A stretch of 48,878 bases of DNA, taken from the NCBI RefSeq assembly GCF_024623455.1, contig NZ_JANIPJ010000033.1, positions 1-48,878 on the forward strand, written 5' to 3'. The DNA is from Paenibacillus soyae. Lineage in GTDB: Bacteria > Bacillota > Bacilli > Paenibacillales > Paenibacillaceae. The notes under the pieces are model-generated. The model did no database searches. It had not been told where the DNA came from and saw only the letters and a list, made by a program, of their open reading frames with translations. Position numbers and translations under genes: made by a program. How positions within the stretch are numbered: position 1 is the stretch's first letter; each line of letters starts with the position of its first letter. Positions 16,229-25,307 of this stretch are shown here, piece after piece.

Positions 16229-18010
16229 ATGCAGCGATTATTCGATCGGTTTAAATATAACGGGTTGTTCGTCAAAATATTCATCATCATGGTCGTCAGT
16301 ATCCTGTCCGTATCGGTCATTACGACATGGACGACCATCAATACGTCGGAGCGGGTGTTCCTCCAGACGTTCAGTATTACCAATTCCAAGGTGGTCGAGC
16401 AGATTAAGAGCAACATGGACGCGTTCAATTACGCGATCGTCCTCGCCTCCAATAATATGATGTCCAGCGGATCGATTCGAGGCTTCCTCACGGAAGGCGA
16501 CGGCGATTCGCTCTCCCGCGCCAGAATTTATTACAACATCGGCCAGCAGATCAAGCGCATCCACTCCGGGCTCGACGCTTACGATGTCAATGTTCTCGTA
16601 ACGGGAGTGAACGGGAGGAGCTTCGCAACGACGGACCGTTCGGTTTGGCCGATTACCGACAATGCTTTAGGGGATCACCCGATAACCGTTCGGACGCTTG
16701 CCGAGCCCCGCAAATTGCACTACCAGTACGACGATGCCTCCACCTCCGGCAACAAGGACATCGCGCCGACGATCGTCGCGTCAAGGGCGCTGCTCGACCG
16801 GACGGAGAACAGAGTGTACGGAGCGGTCTATTTTCCCATTCGCGAGAGGGAGTTCAAGCGGTTCTACGAGACGTTCACGAGCCGGGGCAACGACGTGGCC
16901 GTCATGAACGGGGAAGGGATGATCCTCTCGTCGAACCGCTCGGAGTGGATCGGCCAGCCTTCTCCCGAGCTGCTGCGGGTCGCTAAGAACGTTGAAGAAA
17001 GCACGCTTCCGTACGTGGAAGAGGAGTTCATGGAGAAATCGCAGGTCATTCTGTCCACGTACATGCCTTCGCTCGATTTGTACATCGTCAATGTCATCGA
17101 CAAGGAGATTGCCATCGGACAGCTTACGGACACGGATGCCATCCTACTGACGGTGATGCTGATCGTCGCGGCGGCCGTCATTATCGTATTCATCATTTCG
17201 CGCCGCCTGACCAAGTCGTTGACGAGGCTGGTGAAGCAGATCGCGACCATCTCCAAATACGAGTTCGATCACGAGGTTACGGTGGGAGGGAGCTACGAGA
17301 CGAGGCAGCTGGCCCAGGCGTTCAACGCGATGCTGGGCGAGCTGCAGGACTACGTGAAACGGCTGCTGGAAACGCAGAAGGGCCAGCGCAACGCGGAGCT
17401 GGAAGCCCTGCAGCAGCAGATCAACCCCCACTTCCTGTACAACACGCTGGCATCGGTGAAGTTCATGGTGCAGCAGGGCAGCAAGGAGAAGGCGGCCGAG
17501 ACGATCAACGCCCTGATCTCTCTGCTGCAGAATTCGATCGGCAACGTCAGCGCGACGATCTCCCTCAGCCAGGAGCTGGTCAATCTCCGGAACTATGTAT
17601 TCATTAACCATGTGAGATACGGCGACCGGATCAAGATGAGCTATTTTGTGTCGCCCGACTGTATGGGCTGCCACGTGCCGAAGCTGATTATTCAGCCTTT
17701 TATCGAAAATGCGTTTTTCCACGGCTTTAATCGGAAGAACGAGGGGAACATCTATTTTATGGCGGCCAAGGAAGGCGACTCGCTCGTCTGCGAAGTGGCG
17801 GACAACGGGGACGGCTTCGACATGCGCGATGCCGATGAGAGCGGATTGCCCGCCAGGCGGACAAGCAACCGGCAGCTGTTCGCGGGCATCGGCGTGCGCA
17901 ACGTCCATGACCGGATCAAGCTGCTGTACGGAGAGCCGTACGGCATTACGATCGACAGCGCGCCGGGCGAAGGGACCAAGGTGAAAATCCGGCTGCCGCT
18001 GCTTGAATAA
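16229..18010 (+). CDS. YesM-type sensor histidine kinase
   Basis: A 593-residue membrane kinase. Two helices (about 14-37 and 305-327) flank a ~265-residue extracellular sensor region. A HAMP linker follows (about 325-380), then the LytS/YesM-type phosphoacceptor region with QQINPHFLYNTL and an ATPase domain whose N box reads QPFIENAFFHG and G boxes DNGDG and GIGVRN. It autophosphorylates and passes phosphate to the AraC-type regulator just upstream, from which it is separated by 3 bases. SD CGAGGATAG lies inside the end of that gene. The signal is presumably a sugar, either directly or through the lipoprotein encoded next. Confidence 0.93.
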   Translation: MQRLFDRFKYNGLFVKIFIIMVVSILSVSVITTWTTINTSERVFLQTFSITNSKVVEQIKSNMDAFNYAIVLASNNMMSSGSIRGFLTEGDGDSLSRARIYYNIGQQIKRIHSGLDAYDVNVLVTGVNGRSFATTDRSVWPITDNALGDHPITVRTLAEPRKLHYQYDDASTSGNKDIAPTIVASRALLDRTENRVYGAVYFPIREREFKRFYETFTSRGNDVAVMNGEGMILSSNRSEWIGQPSPELLRVAKNVEESTLPYVEEEFMEKSQVILSTYMPSLDLYIVNVIDKEIAIGQLTDTDAILLTVMLIVAAAVIIVFIISRRLTKSLTRLVKQIATISKYEFDHEVTVGGSYETRQLAQAFNAMLGELQDYVKRLLETQKGQRNAELEALQQQINPHFLYNTLASVKFMVQQGSKEKAAETINALISLLQNSIGNVSATISLSQELVNLRNYVFINHVRYGDRIKMSYFVSPDCMGCHVPKLIIQPFIENAFFHGFNRKNEGNIYFMAAKEGDSLVCEVADNGDGFDMRDADESGLPARRTSNRQLFAGIGVRNVHDRIKLLYGEPYGITIDSAPGEGTKVKIRLPLLE

Positions 18011-18197
18011 TAAAGATTTTACAAGTATCAAAAAATTGTCCTATTCCAAAAAGGGCTCGATCGCAAACTCCGTAATAATCCGACAAGAGGAAGCAAATAT
18101 TATCCTAACGAGGGCCGAACTTCAAGTGCTAATATTTTGTTGTAGGCCATGAAGCGCTTACACTTGTCAAAGAAACAGATAAACGGAGGTCTTGACG

Positions 18198-19508
18198 ATG
18201 AAGAAAATGCTTGGTTTGCTTCTTGCCTGCTCGCTCGTGCTTGGTGCTTGCGGCACGAACAACAATGCGGACACGGGAACCGAAGGCGGCAACAACGCCG
18301 GCGGCGAAGGCGGAAAAGCAAGCAAAATCACGATTTGGGCTTGGGATCCGAACTTCAACATTAAAGCCATGAACATCGCGAAGGAAGTTTACGCGACAGA
18401 AAATCCTGACGTAGAGGTCGAAGTCATCGAGAACGCTCAGGCTGATATTATCCAAAAGCTTAACACGGGCCTCAGCTCCGGCACGACCAAAGGCTTGCCG
18501 AACATCGTGCTGATCGAGGACTACCGCGCGCAAAGCTTCCTGCAAGCTTATCCGGACATGTTCCATCCGCTGACGGGCTCCTTCAAGCCTGAAGAATTCG
18601 CGGAATACAAGCTGGGACCAACCAGCTCGAACGGCCAAAACTACGGTCTTCCGTTCGACTCCGGCGTAACCGGCCTGTACGTAAGAACGGATTACCTGGA
18701 GCAAGCGGGCTACACGGCCCAAGATATGCAAGACATCACTTGGGACCAATATATCGAGATCGGCAAAGCGGTCAAAGAAAAAACGGGCAAAGACATGCTG
18801 TCGCTTGACCCGAACGACCTCGGCATCATCCGCGTGATGGCGCAATCGGCTGGCTCGTGGTACCTGAAGGAAGACGGCAAGACGGCAGATCTGGCAGGCA
18901 ACGCGGCCGTGAAAGAAGCTTTCGAAACCTACAAAAAAATGATGGATGCCAACATCGTGAAGATCCACTCCGACTGGAGCCAGTTCGTGGCGAACTACAA
19001 CAGCGGCGCGGCGGCATCCGTACCGACGGGCAACTGGTTCACGCCTTCCATCACGGCGGCGGCTGATCAAGCCGGCAAATGGGCGATCGTTCCGCTTCCA
19101 AAGCTGACGAACAACTCGGCATCCGTTCACGCGTCCAACCTTGGCGGCAGCTCGTGGTACGTCCTGAACGTGGACGGCAAAGAAACAGCGGCGGACTTCC
19201 TGGGCAAGACGTTCGGCTCCAACGTGGACATGTATCAGAAATTGGTTACGGACATCGGCGCTATCGGCACTTACAAGCCGGCTTCCGAAGGCGAAGCGTA
19301 CAAAGCGGCGAACGAATTCTTCGGCGGTCAAAACATCGTTCAGGACTTCGCGAAATGGACGGCTGAAATTCCGAACGTGAACTACGGCATGCACACTTAC
19401 GCAATCGAGGACATTCTGGTTGTCGAGATGCAGAACTACCTGAACGGCAAAGACATCGACGCCGTACTCGCGGACGCTCAGAAGCAAGCCGATTCGCAAA
19501 TCAAATAA
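18198..19508 (+). CDS. CUT1 sugar ABC transporter substrate-binding lipoprotein
   Basis: A 436-residue lipoprotein with a short signal peptide and lipobox LVLGAC (Cys18). A Gly/Asn-rich linker follows, then a bacterial family 1 solute-binding fold (ITIWAWDPNFNIKAM; GLPNIVLIEDYRAQSF; YGLPFDSGVTGLYVRTDYLE). It delivers an oligosaccharide, or a disaccharide, to the two permeases downstream. GGAGG lies 8 bases before ATG 18198. The 187 bases after the kinase gene should contain a regulated promoter, since the protein is normally made in excess. Codon choice here is more biased towards highly used codons than in the regulators, consistent with strong expression. No ATP-binding subunit is encoded in the cluster, so a shared MsmX-like ATPase elsewhere is probable. 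Confidence 0.93.
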   Translation: MKKMLGLLLACSLVLGACGTNNNADTGTEGGNNAGGEGGKASKITIWAWDPNFNIKAMNIAKEVYATENPDVEVEVIENAQADIIQKLNTGLSSGTTKGLPNIVLIEDYRAQSFLQAYPDMFHPLTGSFKPEEFAEYKLGPTSSNGQNYGLPFDSGVTGLYVRTDYLEQAGYTAQDMQDITWDQYIEIGKAVKEKTGKDMLSLDPNDLGIIRVMAQSAGSWYLKEDGKTADLAGNAAVKEAFETYKKMMDANIVKIHSDWSQFVANYNSGAAASVPTGNWFTPSITAAADQAGKWAIVPLPKLTNNSASVHASNLGGSSWYVLNVDGKETAADFLGKTFGSNVDMYQKLVTDIGAIGTYKPASEGEAYKAANEFFGGQNIVQDFAKWTAEIPNVNYGMHTYAIEDILVVEMQNYLNGKDIDAVLADAQKQADSQIK

Positions 19509-19520
19509 GAATCGCTAGTT

Positions 19521-19595
19521 AAGGGGACCCCGGACGACCGCTTGCTGACTCATGATCATAGTGGGCAGAAGCGGACAACGCTCCGGGGTTTCTTT
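19521..19595 (+). terminator. Attenuating terminator after the binding-protein gene
   Basis: CCCCGGA-cga-CCGCTT pairs imperfectly with AGAAGCGG-acaacgc-TCCGGGG and is followed by TTTCTTTTCT. It would cut transcription after the lipoprotein gene and lower permease expression. Confidence 0.55.
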
Positions 19596-19605
19596 TCTAA
19601 AGGTC

Positions 19606-19772
19606 GTTCAAAAAATCCGCTTTTGATCACGAAGCTTTTCAGGGAGCCTATTCGACGTCGAATATCGAATTCAGCCGGAACTTCCGGTGCTCACGTAGCT
19701 ATCACTACGCTCCGCTCCTCATTTCCTAGCTTCATCCGATCTTCTCGGTGCTGAAAACTGGTTTTTTTGAAC
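19606..19772. repeat. MITE-like intergenic element inside the transporter operon
   Basis: A 167-bp element with 13-bp terminal inverted repeats, GTTCAAAAAATCC (19606-19618) and GGTTTTTTTGAAC (19760-19772), matching at 12 of 13 positions. It contains a perfect 16-nt palindrome, TATTCGACGTCGAATA (19649-19664), and no protein-coding frame of note. It fills nearly all the space between the binding-protein terminator and the first permease SD. Confidence 0.55.
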
Positions 19773-19802
19773 TTTATTTAAAAGCAAGAGGGAGGCAGGA
19801 CC

Positions 19803-20678
19803 ATGAATATTAGGGCGAAGACGAATGTGATCGGTTGGTCCTTTATCGCCATATCGGTCGTCATGATCTGCGCGTTTTATTTTTACCCGATGATTCAAGC
19901 GCTCATCATGTCGTTCCAGTCGGGTACGGGGACGAATTTGTCGTTCACCGGATTCGATAACTACAAGAGGCTGATATCGGACGCTACATTTATTACCGCG
20001 CTCAAGAACACGTTTATTTACCTGATTATCCAAGTGCCGATCATGATCATTCTGGCGATGTTCATCTCGGTGCTGCTCAACGATAAAAACCTGAAGCTGA
20101 AGGGCTTTTTCCGTACGGCCATTTTCCTTCCGGCCGTGACGTCGCTTGTCGCGTATTCGGTTATTTTCAAATACTTGTTCGGGCCGGACGGCCTCATCAA
20201 CACGATGCTGCTTAAGCTGCATCTGATCTCCGCCCCTATCGAGTGGATCACCGATCCGTTCTGGGCCAAAATCACGATCATAATCGCCATCACCTGGCGT
20301 TGGACGGGGTACAACATGATCTTCTATCTGTCGGCCCTGCAAAATATAGACAGCTCCATCTACGAAGCGGCGCGCATCGACGGAGCGTCCGCGTTCCGCC
20401 AGTTCACGAGCATCACGGTGCCGCTGCTGAAGCCGATCATTCTGTTCACGTCGATCACGTCGACGATCGGCACGCTGCAGCTGTTCGACGAGGTCATGAA
20501 CATTACGAAGGGCGGACCGGGCAACGCCACGATGACGCTGTCGCAGTATATTTACAACCTGTCGTTCAAATACACGCCGGACTTCGGCTATGCCGCGACC
20601 GTATCGTACGGCATCGTTATTCTGATCGTCATCTTCTCGATCCTACAGTTCAAATTGGCAGGTGATAAGAATGGGTAA
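19803..20678 (+). CDS. CUT1 sugar ABC transporter permease (MalF/UgpA type)
   Basis: A 291-residue inner-membrane permease with six predicted helices. The EAA loop, which contacts the ATPase, is EAARIDGASAFRQFTSITV with the following PLLKP (about residues 188-212). It forms the translocation pore with the next gene product. GGGAGG lies before ATG 19803. The stop overlaps the next start by 8 bases. It is separated from the binding-protein gene by a terminator and a MITE-like element. Confidence 0.93.
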   Translation: MNIRAKTNVIGWSFIAISVVMICAFYFYPMIQALIMSFQSGTGTNLSFTGFDNYKRLISDATFITALKNTFIYLIIQVPIMIILAMFISVLLNDKNLKLKGFFRTAIFLPAVTSLVAYSVIFKYLFGPDGLINTMLLKLHLISAPIEWITDPFWAKITIIIAITWRWTGYNMIFYLSALQNIDSSIYEAARIDGASAFRQFTSITVPLLKPIILFTSITSTIGTLQLFDEVMNITKGGPGNATMTLSQYIYNLSFKYTPDFGYAATVSYGIVILIVIFSILQFKLAGDKNG

Positions 20679-21495
20679 GCTGAAACGCGTGTTCATGTAT
20701 CTCTTCCTCAGCATCGCGGCGATCGTGTCGATCTTCCCGTTCCTGTGGATGATCGTCAGCTCCACCAACCGATCCATCGACGTCACGCAAGGCAAGCTGC
20801 TGCCTGGTCCTTATTTGGGCGAAAACCTGAAAAAAGTATTCGATACGGTCGATATCGTGCCGGCCTTGCTGAATTCCGCCAAAATTTCGATAACGACAAC
20901 GATTCTGGCGCTGTTGATCTCATCGCTGGCCGGCTACGGCTTCGAAATTTTCCGCAGCAAAGCGAAGGATGTCGTGTTCACTATTTTGCTGCTCTCGATG
21001 ATGATTCCGTTCGCGGCGCTGATGGTGCCGCTGTACCGGATGTTCGGATCGATTTCGCAGACGGCGCCGTTCTTCGGCATTGATACGATCTCCTCTGTCA
21101 TCCTGCCGACGGTGACGACGGCGTTCCTGATTTTCTTCTTCCGCCAGAGCACGAAGATGTTTCCGAAGGATATGCTGGAGGCGGGCCGCATCGACGGCTT
21201 GACCGAGCTTGGCGTATTCTTCCGCATTTACGTGCCTACGATGAAGACAACGTACGCCGCGGCTGCGATCATTACGTTCATGTCCAGCTGGAACAACTAC
21301 CTGTGGCCGCTCGTCGTGCTGCAATCGCCGGAGAAGCGTACGATTCCGCTTCTGATTTCGAACCTCGGCTCCAGCTACTCGCCGGATTACGGCGTGATCA
21401 TGACGGTTATTCTAATTGCGACCTTACCGACCGCGATTGTGTTCTTCTTAATGCAGAAGCATTTCGTAGCGGGCATGACGGGTTCGGTGAAATAA
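20671..21495 (+). CDS. CUT1 sugar ABC transporter permease (MalG/UgpE type)
   Basis: A 274-residue partner permease with six predicted helices and the EAA loop EAGRIDGLTELGVFFRIYV (about 173-191). ATG 20671 is preceded by AGGTGA and overlaps the end of the preceding permease gene, so translation is coupled. An in-frame upstream extension of three codons has no better start. After it the operon is interrupted by a long inverted repeat before the beta-galactosidase gene. Confidence 0.93.
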   Translation: MGKLKRVFMYLFLSIAAIVSIFPFLWMIVSSTNRSIDVTQGKLLPGPYLGENLKKVFDTVDIVPALLNSAKISITTTILALLISSLAGYGFEIFRSKAKDVVFTILLLSMMIPFAALMVPLYRMFGSISQTAPFFGIDTISSVILPTVTTAFLIFFFRQSTKMFPKDMLEAGRIDGLTELGVFFRIYVPTMKTTYAAAAIITFMSSWNNYLWPLVVLQSPEKRTIPLLISNLGSSYSPDYGVIMTVILIATLPTAIVFFLMQKHFVAGMTGSVK

Positions 21496-21496
21496 A

Positions 21497-21680
21497 AGTT
21501 AAACTGAAGCTTATAACAAAATTGCTGCGCAAGAGTAATGATCTTCCGATCGCTGTTGTTCGCGGATTACTTGAATAAGTTGTTTATGGCTGTAATCCGC
21601 GAACAAAGGCGAACGCTGGCGCTTCTCCAGATTCATTACTCTTGCTCCGCTTCTTCGTTTTTAGTTCTCAAGTTCAACTT
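21497..21680. repeat. Long imperfect inverted repeat before the beta-galactosidase gene
   Basis: Almost the whole intergenic gap can fold on itself. The outer ends are AAGTTAAACT and AGTTCAACTT. An inner pair is GCAAGAGTAATGA with TCATTACTCTTGC, and the core is GTTCGCGGATTAC with GTAATCCGCGAAC. The arms differ by small insertions. It has no open frame and looks like a small non-autonomous element. Confidence 0.6.
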
Positions 21681-21702
21681 ATATAAAAATTGGAGGGGAT
21701 AA

Positions 21703-24700
21703 GTGGTGGAAAGAGTAACGAAGCCCTGCCTCGAGTGGCTGAGCGATCCGGCCGTGTTCGCGGTGAACCGTCTACCGGCGCATTCGGATCACGCGTATTA
21801 CGCCAACCGAGACGAAGCGATGTCACGCGCGGCGATGACGATGAGGCACAGCCTAAACGGCGCGTGGAAGTTTATGTACGCGCCGAATCCGGCTTCGCGG
21901 GCGGCGGATTTCTATAAACCGGAGTTCGGCGTGTCCGGCTGGGACGATATTGAGGTGCCGGGCCATATTCAAATTCAAGGCTACGGCCAGATGCAGTACG
22001 TGAACACGATGTATCCGTGGGACGGTCATGAGCTGCTGCGGCCGCCGGCCATATCCGAAACGGATAATCCGGTCGGGAGCTACGTGAAGGAATTCGAGGT
22101 GCCGGCATCTATGACTGGCAAACCGCTGTTTATTTCCTTCCAAGGCGTGGAGACTGCTTTCTATGTGTGGCTGAATGGCGAGTTCGTCGGTTACGGGGAG
22201 GACAGCTTCACGCCGTCCGAATTCGAGCTGACGCCGTTCGTCCGCGAAGGCGCGAACAAGCTCGCGGTCGAAGTGTACCAGCGAAGCACGGGTGCTTGGC
22301 TGGAGGATCAAGATTTTTGGCGGTTCTCGGGTATTTTCCGCGATGTCTATCTCTACACCGTGCCGGAGGTGCATGTGTATGACGTGCATGTGAAGGCGGA
22401 GGTGGATGCTTCGCTCAAGAACGGAACATTGTCGGCTGCGCTCACGTTCCGTGAAGCTCCTCCAGCCGGCTCGTGCGTAATCATGACGGTGAAGGATGCT
22501 GCCGGCGGAGAGGCGGCTTCCGCGGCTCTGGATTTGGACGGCACGCTGCAGCCTACGTTGTCCGCCCAGGTCGGGGACCCTTCGCTGTGGAGCGCGGAGG
22601 ATCCGTACCTATACGAGGTGTTGATCGAGGTGATGGACGCGAACGGGCTTCTGGTGGAGGCGATCCCGCAGCGAGTCGGCTTCCGCCGCTTCGAGATGAA
22701 GAATAAGATCATGACGCTGAACGGCCAGCGGGTCGTCTTCAAGGGCGTGAACCGGCATGAATTCAATCCGCGCCGGGGACGCGCCATTACGAAGGAAGAC
22801 ATGCTGTGGGATATTAAGACGCTCAAGCAGAACAACATGAACGCGGTTCGCACGTCGCATTATCCGAATCAAAGTCTGTGGTACGAGCTTTGCGACCTGT
22901 ACGGCGTGTACGTCATTGACGAGATGAACCTCGAGACGCACGGCTCCTGGCAGAAGATGGGCGCGGTTGAGCCATCTTGGAATATTCCAGGCAGCAAGCC
23001 GGAGTGGCAGGATATCGTGATGGACCGGGCGATCTCGATGTACGAGCGGGACAAGAACCATCCGTCCATTCTCATCTGGTCTCTCGGCAATGAATCCTAT
23101 GTAGGCGACGTGCTGGTGAACGTGGCCCGTTACTTCCGTTCGGTAGATGACGGACGTCTCGTCCATTACGAAGGCGTATTCTACGACCGCGCCTTCACGG
23201 AAGCGAGCGATATGGAGAGTCGCATGTACGCGAAGCCGCAGGATATCAAGGAATACCTGGATAATGATCCGCCGAAGCCGTATATCAGCTGCGAGTACAT
23301 GCACGCCATGGGCAATTCGCTTGGCGGCATGAAGAAGTATACGGATCTGGAGCGGGAGTACCCGATGTACCAGGGCGGCTTCATCTGGGACTACATCGAC
23401 CAGTCTGTCTACAAGAAGGATCGGTATGGCAAGGAATACCTCGCGTATGGCGGCGACTTTGGCGACCGGCCGACGGACTACGGCTTCTGCACGAACGGAA
23501 TCGTCTATGCGGACCGCAGAGTATCGCCGAAGATGCAGGAGGTCAAGTTCCTGTACCAGAACGTGAAGCTGACGGTTGACCGGAACGGTGTGAACGTACG
23601 CAACGAAAACTTGTTCGTCGACACGTCGGCGTATGAGCTGGTATGCACGTTGTACGTAGACGGTCGCGAGCTGGAGAGCGTCGTTATGGAAGCGATCGTG
23701 GCTCCGCTTGCGGAGCAGCGCTTCCCGGTGAAGCTGGGCGATCCGCAGCTTGAGGCGGGCGAATATGTGCTTGAGGCTTCGTATCGGCTGAAGGAGAGCG
23801 CGCTCTGGGCGGAGAAAGGCTTCGAAGTTGCATTCGGCCAGCATGTATTCCGCGTGACGGGCGAGGCGACGGTGGAAGCCGAAGGAGTGGGCCGCGAGCT
23901 GAAGGTCGTGCACGGCGACGTGAACATCGGCGTCCATGGCCGCGACTTCAGCGCGATGTTCTCCAAGCAGGCGATGAGCCTGATCTCGCTGCGCTACGGC
24001 GGACGCGAGATGATCGCGGCTCCCCCCGTGCCGCTGTTCTGGCGGGCGACGACGGACAATGACCGCGGCTTCGCGCAAGGCTTTACTTCGGGTGCTTGGT
24101 TCGCCGCAAGCCTGGCGCGCAAGGGCGTGGTGGCTGAAGTGACGGAGGAAGCGGGCAGCGTTACCGTTGCTTACCGCTACACGTTCTCGATTAACGCGGA
24201 GACGGAGACGGTCATCTCCTATACCGTGCGAGCCGACGGCAGCATTCGCGTGCAGTCGAACTATAAAGGCGCGGCGGGCTTGCCGCAAATGCCGATCTTC
24301 GCCGTTTCCTTCAAGGTGCCGGCGGATTACGACCGCCTCGACTGGTACGCGCACGGTCCGGAGGAGAACTACGCCGACCGCGCGAACGGCGCAAGACTGT
24401 GCCGCTTCGAGGGAACCGTCGCAGGCCAAGTGTCGGACTACGCGATGCCTCAGGAATCGGGCAACCGGACCGGGGTTCGCCGCGTCAGCGTGACGGACGC
24501 GCTTGGCAAGGGCATCCGCATCGTAGCCGACGGAGAGCCGGTCGAATGCAATTTCTCGCCGTACACGGCGTTCGAGCTTGAAGCCGCTCAGCACGTCTAC
24601 GAGCTGCCGCCGGTTCACTACACCGTCGTCACCGTAGCGGGACGCCAGATGGGCGTCGGCGGCGACGACAGCTGGGGCGCTCCGGTGCACGATGAGTTCA

Positions 24701-24753
24701 CCATCCCGGCGGACGAGGATATGGCGTTCTCGTTCGTGATCGAGCGGGCATAA
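21703..24753 (+). CDS. lacZ: Beta-galactosidase, glycoside hydrolase family 2
   Basis: A 1016-residue GH2 enzyme of LacZ architecture: sugar-binding jelly roll (about 45-215), immunoglobulin-like domain (217-330), TIM barrel (332-630), a further beta domain and the C-terminal Bgal small-chain domain (about 745-1012). The acid/base Glu464 lies in IWSLGNES and the nucleophile Glu531 in SCEYMHAMGNS, equivalent to E. coli Glu461 and Glu537. No signal peptide is seen, so it acts in the cytosol on the imported beta-galactoside. GTG 21703 follows GGAGGGG by 4 bases; GTG 21706, one codon on, has better spacing and may be the real start. The inferred pathway is import by the upstream transporter followed by hydrolysis here. 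Confidence 0.93.
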   Translation: MVERVTKPCLEWLSDPAVFAVNRLPAHSDHAYYANRDEAMSRAAMTMRHSLNGAWKFMYAPNPASRAADFYKPEFGVSGWDDIEVPGHIQIQGYGQMQYVNTMYPWDGHELLRPPAISETDNPVGSYVKEFEVPASMTGKPLFISFQGVETAFYVWLNGEFVGYGEDSFTPSEFELTPFVREGANKLAVEVYQRSTGAWLEDQDFWRFSGIFRDVYLYTVPEVHVYDVHVKAEVDASLKNGTLSAALTFREAPPAGSCVIMTVKDAAGGEAASAALDLDGTLQPTLSAQVGDPSLWSAEDPYLYEVLIEVMDANGLLVEAIPQRVGFRRFEMKNKIMTLNGQRVVFKGVNRHEFNPRRGRAITKEDMLWDIKTLKQNNMNAVRTSHYPNQSLWYELCDLYGVYVIDEMNLETHGSWQKMGAVEPSWNIPGSKPEWQDIVMDRAISMYERDKNHPSILIWSLGNESYVGDVLVNVARYFRSVDDGRLVHYEGVFYDRAFTEASDMESRMYAKPQDIKEYLDNDPPKPYISCEYMHAMGNSLGGMKKYTDLEREYPMYQGGFIWDYIDQSVYKKDRYGKEYLAYGGDFGDRPTDYGFCTNGIVYADRRVSPKMQEVKFLYQNVKLTVDRNGVNVRNENLFVDTSAYELVCTLYVDGRELESVVMEAIVAPLAEQRFPVKLGDPQLEAGEYVLEASYRLKESALWAEKGFEVAFGQHVFRVTGEATVEAEGVGRELKVVHGDVNIGVHGRDFSAMFSKQAMSLISLRYGGREMIAAPPVPLFWRATTDNDRGFAQGFTSGAWFAASLARKGVVAEVTEEAGSVTVAYRYTFSINAETETVISYTVRADGSIRVQSNYKGAAGLPQMPIFAVSFKVPADYDRLDWYAHGPEENYADRANGARLCRFEGTVAGQVSDYAMPQESGNRTGVRRVSVTDALGKGIRIVADGEPVECNFSPYTAFELEAAQHVYELPPVHYTVVTVAGRQMGVGGDDSWGAPVHDEFTIPADEDMAFSFVIERA

Positions 24754-24777
24754 TCTTCACGGCACGGAAAACGGATA

Positions 24778-24819
24778 AAGGCTATCCCTCGCTGGTTCGG
24801 CGATGGGATAGCCTTTTTT
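24778..24819 (+). terminator. Terminator of the beta-galactosidase operon
   Basis: AAAGGCTATCCC pairs with GGGATAGCCTTT, loop 14 nt, then a T run. It lies 25 bases after the stop. Confidence 0.85.
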
Positions 24820-25229
24820 GTTGGTTTTTGCGGTCTTAGGTGTGGTGTGTGGGTGAGGCAGGAACTTCATCCGCTGCAGGAACCGCTGGTAAAATGATGC
24901 GGATTTGCGGCAATTCCCCGCCAGTACATTAATCTATTAAAAAGGCCCCGTACAAGGGCGGCAGAAGCTAACGGAACGGAGAGACGTTATTTAGCGAAGA
25001 AATAAGCTTTTGGAGGAGCTAGCGGAACGGAGCGCCCTTATTACTCCCGATTTGAATAGATTCACCTTTGAAACAGGCTAATAACGGCGCTCAGTTCCGT
25101 TACCGCCAAAAAAATACGGTTATACGCGAAATAAGGGCGCTCAGTTCCGTTGCGGTCACAGATGGAGACTGGCGGACATGGCTTGCCCGGCGGCGCCCGA
25201 TTGAAGCCGAAGCATCCGAATGATATAAA
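24820..25229. other. Non-coding region with dispersed repeat cluster
   Basis: No gene is supported. Between the beta-galactosidase terminator and the convergent GntR terminator lies AT-poor sequence. Its centre (24961-25156) is a cluster of the dispersed repeat family described separately. The flanks 24820-24950 and 25157-25229 show nothing recognisable. Confidence 0.5.
24961..25156. repeat. Cluster of four units of a dispersed inverted-repeat family
   Basis: Two units in one orientation (GCTAACGGAACGGAGAGACG at 24967-24986; GCTAGCGGAACGGAGCGCCC at 25018-25037) are followed by two in the opposite sense (AATAACGGCGCTCAGTTCCG near 25080; GAAATAAGGGCGCTCAGTTC near 25128). The first is the exact reverse complement of 14420-14439. 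Units are separated by 30-45 bp of unique sequence. Confidence 0.65.
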
Positions 25230-25281
25230 AAACGAAAAGAGGTACCGCCTCCTCCACAGTGAGGGGATGTACCTCTCTTTC
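25230..25281 (-). terminator. Terminator of the GntR-family gene
   Basis: AGAGGTAC (25238-25245) pairs with GTACCTCT (25269-25276) around an inner CCTC/GAGG stem. In the minus direction it is followed by TTTTCGTTTTTT. Confidence 0.75.
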
Positions 25282-25307
25282 GATAAGAGCCTTATGTTCG
25301 CGTTGCG

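Noticed and set aside
18149..18163. A cre (CcpA) site before the sugar-binding protein gene
   Set aside because: TGAAGCGCTTACA has the AAGCGCTT core but is one base shorter than the 14-bp consensus and mismatched at the left end. It may still bind weakly, but I cannot support it as a feature.
19606..19772. Remnant of a protein-coding insertion sequence
   Set aside because: Too short and without any transposase-like frame in six frames. A non-autonomous element or structured repeat fits better.
22609..24690. A 693-codon open frame antisense to the beta-galactosidase gene
   Set aside because: It is a shadow of GC-rich codon use in the GH2 gene. The product is Arg/His/Val-rich without a recognisable domain, and the GH2 frame is certain. 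Similar long antisense frames over pyrG, argS, rho and the sensor kinase were rejected for the same reason.
24961..25156. CRISPR array
   Set aside because: Units are degenerate, in both orientations and unevenly spaced, with no cas genes in the window.
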